The notes under the pieces are model-generated. The model saw nothing but the letters and a program-made list of their open reading frames with translations, did no database searches and was not told where the DNA came from. Positions 28,380-36,198 of a stretch of DNA of 64,000 nucleotides are shown here, piece by piece; the first letter of the stretch is position 1; every line of letters begins with the position of its first letter. A program made the translations under genes and the position numbers. The DNA is from Terrimicrobium sacchariphilum (lineage in GTDB: Bacteria > Verrucomicrobiota > Verrucomicrobiia > Chthoniobacterales > Terrimicrobiaceae), in contig NZ_BDCO01000002.1 of NCBI RefSeq assembly GCF_001613545.1, forward strand, positions 2,728,001 through 2,792,000, written 5' to 3'.

Positions 28380-29410
28380 TCCGCCCCCTCATTCCTCTCG
28401 TCGCCATTTTCCTCCCCTTGGTTGCCATCGCGGACTCCGCCAGCGAATGGGCGCTAATCCTCAAGCTCGACGAGGGGCCGCAAAAGAAGATCAGCTCCAT
28501 CACCGATGTGCGGCAGGAGGCCCGCAATCATCTCCTCCTCCAGCAAAAGACTCTCGAGACTTTCATCTCCCGCTACCCGAGTGATCCGAATGTCATCGAG
28601 GCACAGATGAAGCTTGCCGCAGTCCAGGCAGCATTGGGAAACATCGATGAGAATCACGCTCTCGTCGACACGGCGATCAAGTCGCTTGCGTCGCTGGAAA
28701 GCTCACCCAAAGCCACCGCGGAGCAGGCAGCTAATGCCGGTTTCCTCAAGGTTTCGCTCCAGATGCAGGATGCCGGGGGCACAGATGCGGAGCGCCGGGA
28801 CGTCATTATCGCGGCGGCGCAGGATTTTAACAACCGTCACCCCGGGGATCGGCGAGGGCCCCGCCTGCTGGTTGAGGCGGCGACGCTATGCGACGATACT
28901 CCCTCGCGTAAGCGCGAGTTACTCGATCAGGCGGCAAGGGAGACCAAGGAGGCTTCACTGAAACAGCGCATCGCCGACGACCTCCATCGGCTCGATCTGC
29001 TCGGCAGGACGCCATCGATCAAGGTTCCCCTCATAAAAGGGGGCGTCCTCGACCTCGCGACCCTGCGCGGCAACGTGGTGGTGCTGATTTTCTGGTCTAC
29101 AGACTCCCCCCACTCTCTTCTCTGGCTGAGGGATTTTCGCATCGCCTACGAGTCGCTCTCAAAAAATAACCTCAAGGTCGTGACGGTCGGTCTTGACCGC
29201 TCCCGCCAGTCCTATGAAAGCCGGGCGAAGAGCTTCCCGCCTGAGTGGGTCGACTCCTACGACTCCGATGGATGGCTCGGCGCCCTGCCGCGATCACTCG
29301 GAATTAATGCCCTCCCGTCGGTTTGGATTCTGGACAAGAAGGGCGTAGTCCGTACGATCAACGCCAAGTCGAACTTCGCGAAATGGATTCGCGATTTGCA
29401 GGCTGAGTAA
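28376..29410 (+). CDS. Secreted TlpA-like thioredoxin-fold protein lacking redox cysteines
   Basis: 344 residues from the ATG at 28376 with a signal peptide (LIPLVAIFLPLVAIA). The N-terminal two thirds look helical and TPR-like (QQKTLETFISRYPSDPNVIEAQ parts). The C-terminal domain is thioredoxin/TlpA-like: VVVLIFWSTDSPHSLLWLRDF, VVTVGLD and the cis-proline strand INALPSVWILD. The usual WCxxC is DSPHS, so both active-site cysteines are serines and disulphide chemistry is not possible. A binding or scaffolding role is inferred. It is co-translated with the EEP gene and seven bases from the acetylesterase gene. Confidence 0.82.
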   Translation: MIRPLIPLVAIFLPLVAIADSASEWALILKLDEGPQKKISSITDVRQEARNHLLLQQKTLETFISRYPSDPNVIEAQMKLAAVQAALGNIDENHALVDTAIKSLASLESSPKATAEQAANAGFLKVSLQMQDAGGTDAERRDVIIAAAQDFNNRHPGDRRGPRLLVEAATLCDDTPSRKRELLDQAARETKEASLKQRIADDLHRLDLLGRTPSIKVPLIKGGVLDLATLRGNVVVLIFWSTDSPHSLLWLRDFRIAYESLSKNNLKVVTVGLDRSRQSYESRAKSFPPEWVDSYDSDGWLGALPRSLGINALPSVWILDKKGVVRTINAKSNFAKWIRDLQAE

Positions 29411-29417
29411 ATCCCAG

Positions 29418-31454
29418 ATGAAATATCCCCTACTTCCCCTAGTAGCTGCATGTCTGTTTGCCCCGGCCCTGGCCCGGGCAGATGTCACCCTCCCCGCCAT
29501 CTTCTCAGAGCACATGGTGCTCGAGAAAGCCGCCAAGGTCCCGATCTGGGGCAAGGCATCTCCCGGCGAGGAGGTCACCGTCAAAGTCGGCGACCAAACC
29601 GCCACAGCCAAAGCCGGAGAGGACGGCACGTGGAAAGCCGTGCTCGATCTTTCCAAGTCTGGACCCGGCCCGTTCGTAGCCACGGTAAAGGGCAACAACG
29701 AGATCACCATCAACGACGTCGTCGTCGGTGAGGTCTGGGTGGCATCTGGTCAGTCCAACATGGAGTGGGTCCTGTCCAATACGCTCGACTCTCAGAAGGA
29801 GATCGCAAATTCTGCCAATCCGATGCTGCGTCAGTTCCGACTGACCAAGAATGCCGCGGAAAAACCGACGACCGAGTTTACCGGCACATGGGAGGTGGCA
29901 AGCCCCGAAACCTCCGGGAAGTTCACCGCCGTCGGATACTACTTTGGCAAGGATCTGCAGAAGGAGCTCAATCAGCCGGTCGGCCTCATTTACACCAACT
30001 GGGGCGGCACGCCGAGCGAAGCATGGACGAGTCCGGATGCAATAGCCTCCGTTCCCGAACTTCAACAATCGCTTGAGAAGCAACAGGCTTACGCCAAGGA
30101 ATACGTCGGCTTGAAAGCCAAGTTCGTGGAGGACTTCAAGAAATGGCTGGCGGACACGGATCGCGCCGACAAAGCGACACCTGACATCGCCGCCTATGCA
30201 GGCGAAAAGATCGCCGCCGATGGCTGGGCTCCGGTGAATTTCCCGGCGAAATTCACGGATGCAGATGGCAAGCCGTTCTATGGAGCCATCTGGGTGCGGA
30301 GGGAGTTTGACATGCCAAAGACGGACAAGTCGATCTGGCTCGATGTCGGCAATGTCGAGGGATTCGACGCTCTCTACTGGAATGGCAAGCTGATCAAGGC
30401 GAACTCCTTTGATACCGCGCCTGCCGGTCGCCGTACCTACAGCATCCCGGCGAATGAGATCAAGGAAGGTCGCAACGTCCTGGCGATGCGTATCTACTCC
30501 CCGTCGTTTCAGCCGACATTGCAGCGCGACTTCGTGATCTCCGGAGCCACACCTGCCGGTCCGACAGTCTCCAAGGCAGAGTACACCCAGACCGCACCTG
30601 CTGCGGACAAGGTGGCTCCCAAGCTGCCCGCTCCGGCCATGGCTCCGCAGAATACCGCGACCTACCTGTTCAACGGGATGATCAACCCGATCCTGTCGTA
30701 CGCCATCTCGGGCGCGATCTGGTACCAGGGTGAAAGCAACGCCGGACGGTCCTATCAATATCGCATGGCGTTCCCGCTCATGATTACCGACTGGCGCAAG
30801 CAGTGGGGACAGGGAGATTTTCCGTTCTACTTCGTGCAACTGGCCAACTTCCTGCCCAAGGACAACACTCCGGTGGAGTCCGGCTGGGCAGAGCTTCGCG
30901 AGGCGCAGAGCATGACGCTCAAGCTGCCCAATACGGGCCAGGCCGTGATCATCGATGCCGGTGAGTCCGACGACATCCATCCACGCAACAAGCAGGTGGT
31001 AGGCGAACGCCTCGCCCGCATCGCGCTGGCCAGGGACTACGGCAAGAAGGACCTCGTTTACTCGGGACCAACCTACAAGTCGATGAAGGTCGATGGCTCC
31101 AAAGTACGCCTGAGCTTTGACAACATCGGCGGAGGCCTCACTGCCCATGAGGTGCCGGCGACCTACGTCAAGAAGTCGCAAACCAATGAAACCGCCCCGC
31201 TCGTGCGCAACAGCCCGTCCAGCGAACTGGAAGGCTTTGCCATCTGCGGAGAGGATAAGAAGTGGGTCTGGGCCGACGCCAAGATCGATGGCAATGAAGT
31301 CGTGGTTTCGTCTGACAAGGTGGCCAACCCCGTAGCCGTACGCTATGGCTGGGCCAACAATCCCACCTGCAACCTCTACAACAAAGAGGGTCTGCCTGCC
31401 TCTCCGTTCCGCACGGATGACTTCCCGGCCTCGACGGCCAATGGCAAATACTAG
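29418..31454 (+). CDS. Sialate O-acetylesterase family protein
   Basis: 678 residues with a signal peptide ending in ARA. The SASA domain shows the nucleophile motif VWVASGQSNMEW (Ser), GLIYTNWGGTPSEAW, IWYQGESNAG, and the catalytic Asp-His pair in DAGESDDIHPRNK. A jelly-roll insertion (residues about 230-380) holds a GH2-like sandwich module (IWVRREFDMPK, FDALYWNGKLI). The enzyme removes O-acetyl groups from sialic acids or other acetylated glycans outside the cytoplasm. Such enzymes are common in polysaccharide-degrading Verrucomicrobiota. Confidence 0.92.
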   Translation: MKYPLLPLVAACLFAPALARADVTLPAIFSEHMVLEKAAKVPIWGKASPGEEVTVKVGDQTATAKAGEDGTWKAVLDLSKSGPGPFVATVKGNNEITINDVVVGEVWVASGQSNMEWVLSNTLDSQKEIANSANPMLRQFRLTKNAAEKPTTEFTGTWEVASPETSGKFTAVGYYFGKDLQKELNQPVGLIYTNWGGTPSEAWTSPDAIASVPELQQSLEKQQAYAKEYVGLKAKFVEDFKKWLADTDRADKATPDIAAYAGEKIAADGWAPVNFPAKFTDADGKPFYGAIWVRREFDMPKTDKSIWLDVGNVEGFDALYWNGKLIKANSFDTAPAGRRTYSIPANEIKEGRNVLAMRIYSPSFQPTLQRDFVISGATPAGPTVSKAEYTQTAPAADKVAPKLPAPAMAPQNTATYLFNGMINPILSYAISGAIWYQGESNAGRSYQYRMAFPLMITDWRKQWGQGDFPFYFVQLANFLPKDNTPVESGWAELREAQSMTLKLPNTGQAVIIDAGESDDIHPRNKQVVGERLARIALARDYGKKDLVYSGPTYKSMKVDGSKVRLSFDNIGGGLTAHEVPATYVKKSQTNETAPLVRNSPSSELEGFAICGEDKKWVWADAKIDGNEVVVSSDKVANPVAVRYGWANNPTCNLYNKEGLPASPFRTDDFPASTANGKY

Positions 31455-31455
31455 T

Positions 31456-31473
31456 CTGCGCTGATACGCGCAG
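31456..31473 (+). terminator. Short hairpin after the acetylesterase gene
   Basis: CTGCGC and GCGCAG form a 6-bp stem with a TGATAC loop directly after the stop codon. Only a short T run follows, so it may be a weak terminator. Confidence 0.35.
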
Positions 31474-31487
31474 CGTTTCCCCGAGGT

Positions 31488-31516
31488 GCGATATCAGGTT
31501 GTAACCCTGATATCGC
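31488..31516 (+). promoter_or_regulatory. Perfect 11-bp inverted repeat abutting a start codon
   Basis: GCGATATCAGG and CCTGATATCGC flank a seven-base TTGTAAC loop and end one base before the ATG of the small lipoprotein gene. No Shine-Dalgarno is seen outside it. It could be an operator, or a hairpin that hides the translation start. Confidence 0.5.
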
Positions 31517-31517
31517 C

Positions 31518-31769
31518 ATGAAACTCCTAACGGTTTCCCTCATTAGCGGCGTCCTGCTGTCTCTTTGCAGCGGATGCTTTTCCTACAAGTCCACCGGCAC
31601 GCGCACGGTAGTCGTCGAAGACGTACCTGCGACCACGACCACACGTACGGTCACAGTATTGCCCAGCGGGTATACGACCACGGTGGTACGAGGCACAACG
31701 TACTACACCTATAACAACGTATACTACCGCTCGGCTCCCGGCGGATACGTCATCGTACCTCGCCCATGA
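31518..31769 (+). CDS. Small Thr/Tyr-rich lipoprotein
   Basis: 83 residues with a lipobox (SLCSGC, Cys21), so probably membrane-anchored on the outside. The mature part is unusually rich in Thr, Val and Tyr (TTTTRTVTVLPSGYTTTVV, YYTYNNVYYRS) and lacks a recognised domain; short YxY-rich proteins of this kind occur as surface lipoproteins. The start is immediately preceded by a perfect 11-bp inverted repeat, suggesting tight control. It is convergent with doxX across a hairpin. Confidence 0.75.
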   Translation: MKLLTVSLISGVLLSLCSGCFSYKSTGTRTVVVEDVPATTTTRTVTVLPSGYTTTVVRGTTYYTYNNVYYRSAPGGYVIVPRP

Positions 31770-31778
31770 TTTTCAACA

Positions 31779-31808
31779 AGCGTGGGTCGCTTAACTGCGA
31801 TCCACGCT
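31779..31808. terminator. Hairpin between the convergent lipoprotein and doxX genes
   Basis: AGCGTGGGTCGC and GCGATCCACGCT pair over 12 positions (one G-T) around a six-base loop that contains the doxX stop codon. It probably serves as a bidirectional terminator, though flanking T tracts are weak. Confidence 0.5.
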
Positions 31809-32198
31809 ATACTTCCCGGCACCGACAAAGATGAGGCTGAAAAACAGCACAAGGAAAGTCGCCGGGTGAGCCCAGTCGTTGAATTGACCGTTATTCGTCT
31901 TATATAGCAATACGGTCGCAACGATGAAGTTGAACGTCAGAAGAATGGTCGTCGGACGAAAAAGAAAGCCGAGGATCAAAAGCACTCCGCCCAGAGTTTC
32001 CACAATGGCGGAGGAAAAGCCCCAAAAGCCGGGGAAGAAATTCACCCCGAGATATCCCATCGCATGCCCGAGCTTCTGCCACGCAGGCAGACCTCCGGCG
32101 AGCTTGGGCCAGCCATGCATGACCATGATCGCACCGATGCCGATGCGCATGAAAAGCAGGCCAATGTCACGATACTGGGACAGCCAGGTAAGCAGCAT
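31791..32198 (-). CDS. DoxX family membrane protein
   Basis: 135 residues with four predicted transmembrane helices. The DoxX pattern is LLFMRIGIGAIMVMHGWPKL in the first helix, GFSSAIVETLGGVLLILGFLFRPT in the middle and a final LFFSLIFVGAGKYSVD. DoxX proteins are linked to quinone or thiol redox chemistry in some bacteria, but most are uncharacterised. The gene follows ssb on the minus strand with a 54-base gap. Confidence 0.88.
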   Translation of the reverse strand: MLLTWLSQYRDIGLLFMRIGIGAIMVMHGWPKLAGGLPAWQKLGHAMGYLGVNFFPGFWGFSSAIVETLGGVLLILGFLFRPTTILLTFNFIVATVLLYKTNNGQFNDWAHPATFLVLFFSLIFVGAGKYSVDRS

Positions 32199-32252
32199 GA
32201 GAATGCCTTACGGGAAACTTGAACGAAGGGAACGCTCTGTAGCGCGAGTCGC

Positions 32253-32729
32253 CTAGAACGGGATATCGTCGTCTTCGGCGTCGAGCGGCGCGGGTTTGGG
32301 CGGACCCTGGCGCTGCGGCGGTGCGGCCGGGCGGCGTTGCGGCGTCGGCGGGGCATCCATATCGTACTCCCCTCCTCCACCGCCCTGGCCACCCTGGCGC
32401 GTACCGAGCAATTGCAATCCTTCGCCGACCACCTTTAGACGGCTGCGCTTCTGGCCGGATTGCTTATCCTCCCACGAGTCAATGCGGAGACGGCCTTCGA
32501 TGAAAATAGGCCGTCCTTTCTTGGCGTATTCGCCCGCGATCTCCGCGAGGCGCCCCCAGAGTTCCACATCGACGTAGGTCGTCTCCTCCACCTTTTCTCC
32601 GCCCTGGTTGGTGTAGGAGCGATTGATGGCCAGACCCAAGTCGGCGACTGCGCTGCCTTTCGGGGTGTACTTGATCTCGGGATCACGAGTGACATTCCCG
32701 ATCAGCATGACTTTGTTGAGACTGGCCAT
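32253..32729 (-). CDS. ssb: Single-stranded DNA-binding protein
   Basis: 158 residues. The OB fold runs over residues 1-110: MASLNKVMLIGNVTRDPEIKYTP, FGLA-type AVADLGLAINRSYTNQ, TTYVDVELWGRLAEIAGEYAKKG and FIEGRLRIDSWEDKQSG. A Gly/Pro-rich linker follows and the tail DAEDDDIPF is the conserved acidic tip that recruits partner proteins. It sits 12 bases after rpsF, the common rpsF-ssb arrangement; rpsR, usually next, is absent. Confidence 0.97.
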   Translation of the reverse strand: MASLNKVMLIGNVTRDPEIKYTPKGSAVADLGLAINRSYTNQGGEKVEETTYVDVELWGRLAEIAGEYAKKGRPIFIEGRLRIDSWEDKQSGQKRSRLKVVGEGLQLLGTRQGGQGGGGGEYDMDAPPTPQRRPAAPPQRQGPPKPAPLDAEDDDIPF

Positions 32730-32741
32730 AGGATGTTGGAA

Positions 32742-33047
32742 TTAGGCGGCGGGAGCTGCTGCCTTCTTGGAGAGAACGAGATAGTTCTGGAAAGCGACGT
32801 CGTCGTCGAGCTTCAACTTGGAGCGGAGCTTGTCGATCAGAGCAGGCTCGGCCGAGAAGATGATGTTGACGAAATAGGCGCTCTTCTGATGGTCGTGCTC
32901 GTAGGAGAGCTCACGACGCTCGAGGCGCTGGACCTGCTCAACTTCAGCACCCTCGCTCTTGAAGAGCTTCTCGATGCGATCGATGATGTCTTTGGCGGAT
33001 TCCTCCTGCGTCTTCAGCGCGAGGAGAGCTTCATAGCGTTTGTTCAT
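32742..33047 (-). CDS. rpsF: 30S ribosomal protein S6
   Basis: 101 residues. S6 features: MNKRYEALLALKTQEESAKD at the start, ERRELSYEHDHQKSAYFVNIIFSAEP in the centre (shown as the RRELSYE and SAYFVN parts). S6 binds S18 in the platform of the 30S subunit. The start overlaps the pth stop by four bases, and ssb follows at 12 bases. An Ala-rich tail closes the protein. Confidence 0.95.
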   Translation of the reverse strand: MNKRYEALLALKTQEESAKDIIDRIEKLFKSEGAEVEQVQRLERRELSYEHDHQKSAYFVNIIFSAEPALIDKLRSKLKLDDDVAFQNYLVLSKKAAAPAA

Positions 33048-33619
33048 ACGGTGGTTTTCTTGTTGTAAATATTCATTGCCGCCTCGACGCCATGGGCATT
33101 GGCGTATTCGACGGCATCTGCGGCCCGACTGTAAAGATCTTCGAGCCGCGTTTTCTCCTCGGGAGTGAACTGGCCGAGCACGTGGGAGTGAAGGGCGCCG
33201 GAAGCCGCACCGATTCCCACCCGCAGGCGGGGGACAGCTTCCGTACCAAGATGCATAAGCACCGACTCCAGTCCGTTGTGTCCGCCGGGGCTGCCCGATT
33301 TTCTCAATCTCAGGTCGCCGAACGGAAGCGCGACATCGTCTATGACGATGAGCACTTCCTCAGGCGCGAGACGGTAATACCGGGCGTAGTTGCCGATAGC
33401 TTCGCCGCTTAGGTTCATGAAGGTTTGGGGCTTCATGAAAATGCGACCGCCACAGGATGCCACCTCCGCGTCCCACTTCGGTTCGAAGCGAAACTCTGCG
33501 GCGCACCGACGGGCGAGCTCGTCGACAACTGCAAACCCCGCGTTGTGCCGTGTTCCCGTATATTGCCGGCCGGGATTACCCAGACCGGCGATAAGGCGGA
33601 ATACAGCGGCATGCTCCAC
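33044..33619 (-). CDS. pth: Peptidyl-tRNA hydrolase
   Basis: 191 residues that recycle peptidyl-tRNA by cleaving the ester bond. Diagnostic motifs: LIAGLGNPGRQYTGTRHNAGF (catalytic His in RHNAG), KPQTFMNLSGEAI, VLIVIDDVALPFGDLRLRKSGSPGGHNGLESV (seen as DDVALPFG and GGHNGL). It lies between rplY (15-base gap) and rpsF (4-base overlap), a common translation-gene cluster. The start at 33619 has a short extension before FRLIAGLGN. Confidence 0.96.
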   Translation of the reverse strand: MEHAAVFRLIAGLGNPGRQYTGTRHNAGFAVVDELARRCAAEFRFEPKWDAEVASCGGRIFMKPQTFMNLSGEAIGNYARYYRLAPEEVLIVIDDVALPFGDLRLRKSGSPGGHNGLESVLMHLGTEAVPRLRVGIGAASGALHSHVLGQFTPEEKTRLEDLYSRAADAVEYANAHGVEAAMNIYNKKTTV

Positions 33620-33634
33620 GCGGAGACAGGCAGG

Positions 33635-34303
33635 TTATTTCTTGTCGCCGCCCTCGGCAGCGTCAGCCTTCTTCTCCTTGATGACCTCAGGAGCCGTCGG
33701 GGCTTCCGCGGACGATGCGGATTCATCCGCAACTGTAGGCTCGGAGACGAGGAAAACGGTCAGTTCGGCATCGCCAGTCGCGCTCACACCAGCCGGAAGC
33801 TTGATGTCACGGATGTGGAGAGATTCGCCGACATTGAGGTTGGAAACGTCAACCGTGATGACCTCGGGAAGATTCTGCGGGAGGCAGGAGATGGCGAGCG
33901 CACGGAGATTCTGCTGGAGCAGGCCGCCGTAGGTCTTGACGCCGATGGATTCGCCAACCGGCTCGAGGACGACTTCCGCCTCGATCTCTTCCGTCGCGGA
34001 AACGGCGTGAAAGTCGACGTGGATGACTTCACCTTTCACCGGGTGATGCTGGATTTCCTGGATGAGCGAGAGACGATTGGTCGTCTTGCCGTTTTCCTCG
34101 ATCTGGAGATCGACCAGGATGTTCTCACCGACCGCATGAGCGAGGAGCTGCTTGATGTCCTTCAGCGAGACCTCGAGGTTCGCGGGTTCGTCCTTGGCGC
34201 CATAGATGACGGCAGGCACGGAGCCGCGGGCGCGGACCTGTTTGACCGCGTTACGACCGGCTTCGACGCGCGGACGGGCGGAGAGTTTTACTTGTTTGGC
34301 CAT
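33635..34303 (-). CDS. rplY: 50S ribosomal protein L25 (CTC/general stress type)
   Basis: 222 residues: an N-terminal L25 5S-rRNA-binding domain (residues about 1-95; KLSARPRVEAGRNAVKQVRARGSVPAVIYG) and a C-terminal TL5-type beta domain (about 100-195), then an acidic/lysine-rich tail ending GGDKK. This is the long Ctc form rather than the short E. coli L25. It precedes pth and follows prs by five bases, as in many bacteria. Confidence 0.95.
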   Translation of the reverse strand: MAKQVKLSARPRVEAGRNAVKQVRARGSVPAVIYGAKDEPANLEVSLKDIKQLLAHAVGENILVDLQIEENGKTTNRLSLIQEIQHHPVKGEVIHVDFHAVSATEEIEAEVVLEPVGESIGVKTYGGLLQQNLRALAISCLPQNLPEVITVDVSNLNVGESLHIRDIKLPAGVSATGDAELTVFLVSEPTVADESASSAEAPTAPEVIKEKKADAAEGGDKK

Positions 34304-34308
34304 GTTTA

Positions 34309-35274
34309 CTAAGGGTTCTTCGGGTGTTTAATCTCAAAGAGCGAGCTCACCGATTCATCATCGTGAATGCGTCGAATGCCCTCACCGAGCAACGCAGCTA
34401 CCGACAGGACCTTGACGCGGGCGTCTGAATCCGCTCGCACAGGCACACTGTCGGTGGTGATCAACTCCTTGATTTCTGAGCTCTTCAATCGCTCAACCGC
34501 CAAATCTGTCAAGACTGCGTGCGAAACACCAGCATAAATATTGCGCGCACCGTAACTCTGCAGGATTTTTGCCGCGCCGATCAAGGTTCCCGCCGTTTCG
34601 GTGAGATCGTCGACGATCATGACGTTCTTGCCCTCGACCTCACCGATGACGGTGATGGCTTCGGTTTCCGAGGCGCTCTTACGGCGCTTGACCACGATAG
34701 CGAGACCGGCGCCGAGGGTTTGGGCATACGCTGAGGCCATCTTTACCCCCCCGACGTCGGGCGAAACAACGACGAGATCGGTGAGGCCGAGCTCCTGCAA
34801 GTAGTTCATCATCACCGGTAAAGCGTAGAGATGGTCCACCGGGATATCGAAGAAGCCCTGGAGCTGCTGCGCGTGCAGATCCATGGTCAGGACACGGTGC
34901 ACACCGGCGGCGGCGATGAGATTGGCGACGAGCTTGGCCGTGATGGGAACGCGCGGCTGGTCCTTGCGATCCTGACGGGCGTACCCGAAAAACGGGATGA
35001 CTACCGTGATGCGGGCGGCGCTGGCGCGGCGGGCGGCATCGACCATGATGAGAAGCTCCATCAGGTTCTGGTTCGTCGGCGGACAGGTCGGCTGGACGAT
35101 GAATACGTCACGTCCGCGGATGTTTTCGTTAATCTTTACGAAGGTCTCGCCATCCGGGAAGGTGCTGACAGTCGCGTCGCAAAGCGGCACCCCGAGGTAG
35201 TTGCAGATATCCTGGGCAAGGCGGGGATGGGCCGTGCCAGTGAAGATTTTCATCTCGGGAGTGCGATCTAACAT
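34309..35274 (-). CDS. prs: Ribose-phosphate pyrophosphokinase
   Basis: Makes PRPP from ribose 5-phosphate and ATP. From the ATG at 35274 the protein has 321 residues; a second ATG at 35253 (MKIFTGTAHP) is an equally good start. Motifs: FPDGETFVKINENIRGRDVFIVQ, FGYARQDRK, DLHAQQLQGFF, and the PRPP loop VMIVDDLTETAGTL. It is followed by rplY-pth-rpsF-ssb and preceded by a Pro/Ala/Ser-rich secreted protein with a 28-base gap. Confidence 0.96.
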   Translation of the reverse strand: MLDRTPEMKIFTGTAHPRLAQDICNYLGVPLCDATVSTFPDGETFVKINENIRGRDVFIVQPTCPPTNQNLMELLIMVDAARRASAARITVVIPFFGYARQDRKDQPRVPITAKLVANLIAAAGVHRVLTMDLHAQQLQGFFDIPVDHLYALPVMMNYLQELGLTDLVVVSPDVGGVKMASAYAQTLGAGLAIVVKRRKSASETEAITVIGEVEGKNVMIVDDLTETAGTLIGAAKILQSYGARNIYAGVSHAVLTDLAVERLKSSEIKELITTDSVPVRADSDARVKVLSVAALLGEGIRRIHDDESVSSLFEIKHPKNP

Positions 35275-35302
35275 AAATTCGGAGAACACGGCCTGACTTT
35301 CT

Positions 35303-36145
35303 TTAGCGGGTGAGAGGCTCCGGAGTCGGAGGCGGGTTGAGCGGTATGGTCGGCTCAAGCCTCTCCTGGGCAAGTCGGCGGAGATAGGCTGCCTCCATTC
35401 CCCGACAACGGACTGTCAGGGAGCTGTCGATATCGATCATCTTTTGGAAGAGGAGACGGTAGTACTCGCGTAGGGCCGCCCGCTTGTCCTCGTCGGTCTT
35501 GGCGACGGTCGACTTTTTGTACATGGCGAGCACCTGGGGATCCTTGTCGGCCTGGATGCGTACATCGCGGTAGCGAACGAGCAGGTCGCGGGTCTTGGAT
35601 TGAGTGTTCTCCGCCACCTTGGGCATGCTCGGGGGCACGGGACCGGAATCCGGAATGATGGCATTGGGATCGGTAAAGGCCGCATCCGGCATGGGAGCGG
35701 TCGGGAGCGGCGGTGCGAGATCCTGGGTATCGAGAGGAGCGCCACCCGTGGGGGCTGCGGTTTGTCCCTCGAGCGGAATGGTGTCGGTCGAGGCAGCCGG
35801 AGACGGAGAGGCTTCTGCGGCGGGTGAAGCTTCAGGTGCAGGTGAGGACTCCGGAGCGGGAGATGATTCCGGTGTCGGGGAGGACTCCGCCGAGGCTGCC
35901 GGAGATGCCTCCGGACTGGCGGCAGGTGTCGCCTCGGGACTCGCCGAAGCCGTAGCCTCCGGGATAGCGGCGGGAGTCGCCTCCACCGCTGCAGCGGGCG
36001 TGGACTCGGGAGCGGGCGTGGGTGACGCCTGCTCTACCGGGGTTGCGGTCGGCTCGGGAGTAGCCGACGGAGACGCGGCTTCCTGGCAGATCGCCGCAGC
36101 ACAGGAAAGCAGCAGCACAAAAAGGATGCGGAGCATGGACGACAT
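35303..36145 (-). CDS. Secreted Pro/Ala/Ser/Glu-rich protein
   Basis: 280 residues with a signal peptide (LFVLLLSCAAAICQ). Residues about 20-130 are an extended low-complexity stretch of PEAS/PAPE/SPT-type repeats with alternating Pro and acidic residues, likely an unstructured periplasmic or wall spacer. The C-terminal 110 residues form a helical, charged domain (RDLLVRYRDVRIQADKDPQV, REYYRLLFQKM) with no recognised family. It is upstream of prs on the same strand. The repeat DNA is prone to slippage, so length may vary among strains. Confidence 0.8.
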   Translation of the reverse strand: MSSMLRILFVLLLSCAAAICQEAASPSATPEPTATPVEQASPTPAPESTPAAAVEATPAAIPEATASASPEATPAASPEASPAASAESSPTPESSPAPESSPAPEASPAAEASPSPAASTDTIPLEGQTAAPTGGAPLDTQDLAPPLPTAPMPDAAFTDPNAIIPDSGPVPPSMPKVAENTQSKTRDLLVRYRDVRIQADKDPQVLAMYKKSTVAKTDEDKRAALREYYRLLFQKMIDIDSSLTVRCRGMEAAYLRRLAQERLEPTIPLNPPPTPEPLTR

Positions 36146-36198
36146 CGGGAAAACCCGGAGCTTAATCTGCGTACAAGCCGATACTCAAGCAGAAGAAC

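Noticed and set aside
29505-31181. 558-codon open frame on the minus strand opposite the acetylesterase gene
   Set aside because: An antisense shadow in GC-rich coding DNA; the plus-strand protein has a signal peptide and catalytic motifs.
35820-36080. Repeats that might suggest a CRISPR array
   Set aside because: Units are 6-12 bases, in frame, imperfect and within a coding repeat; no direct repeats with unique spacers.
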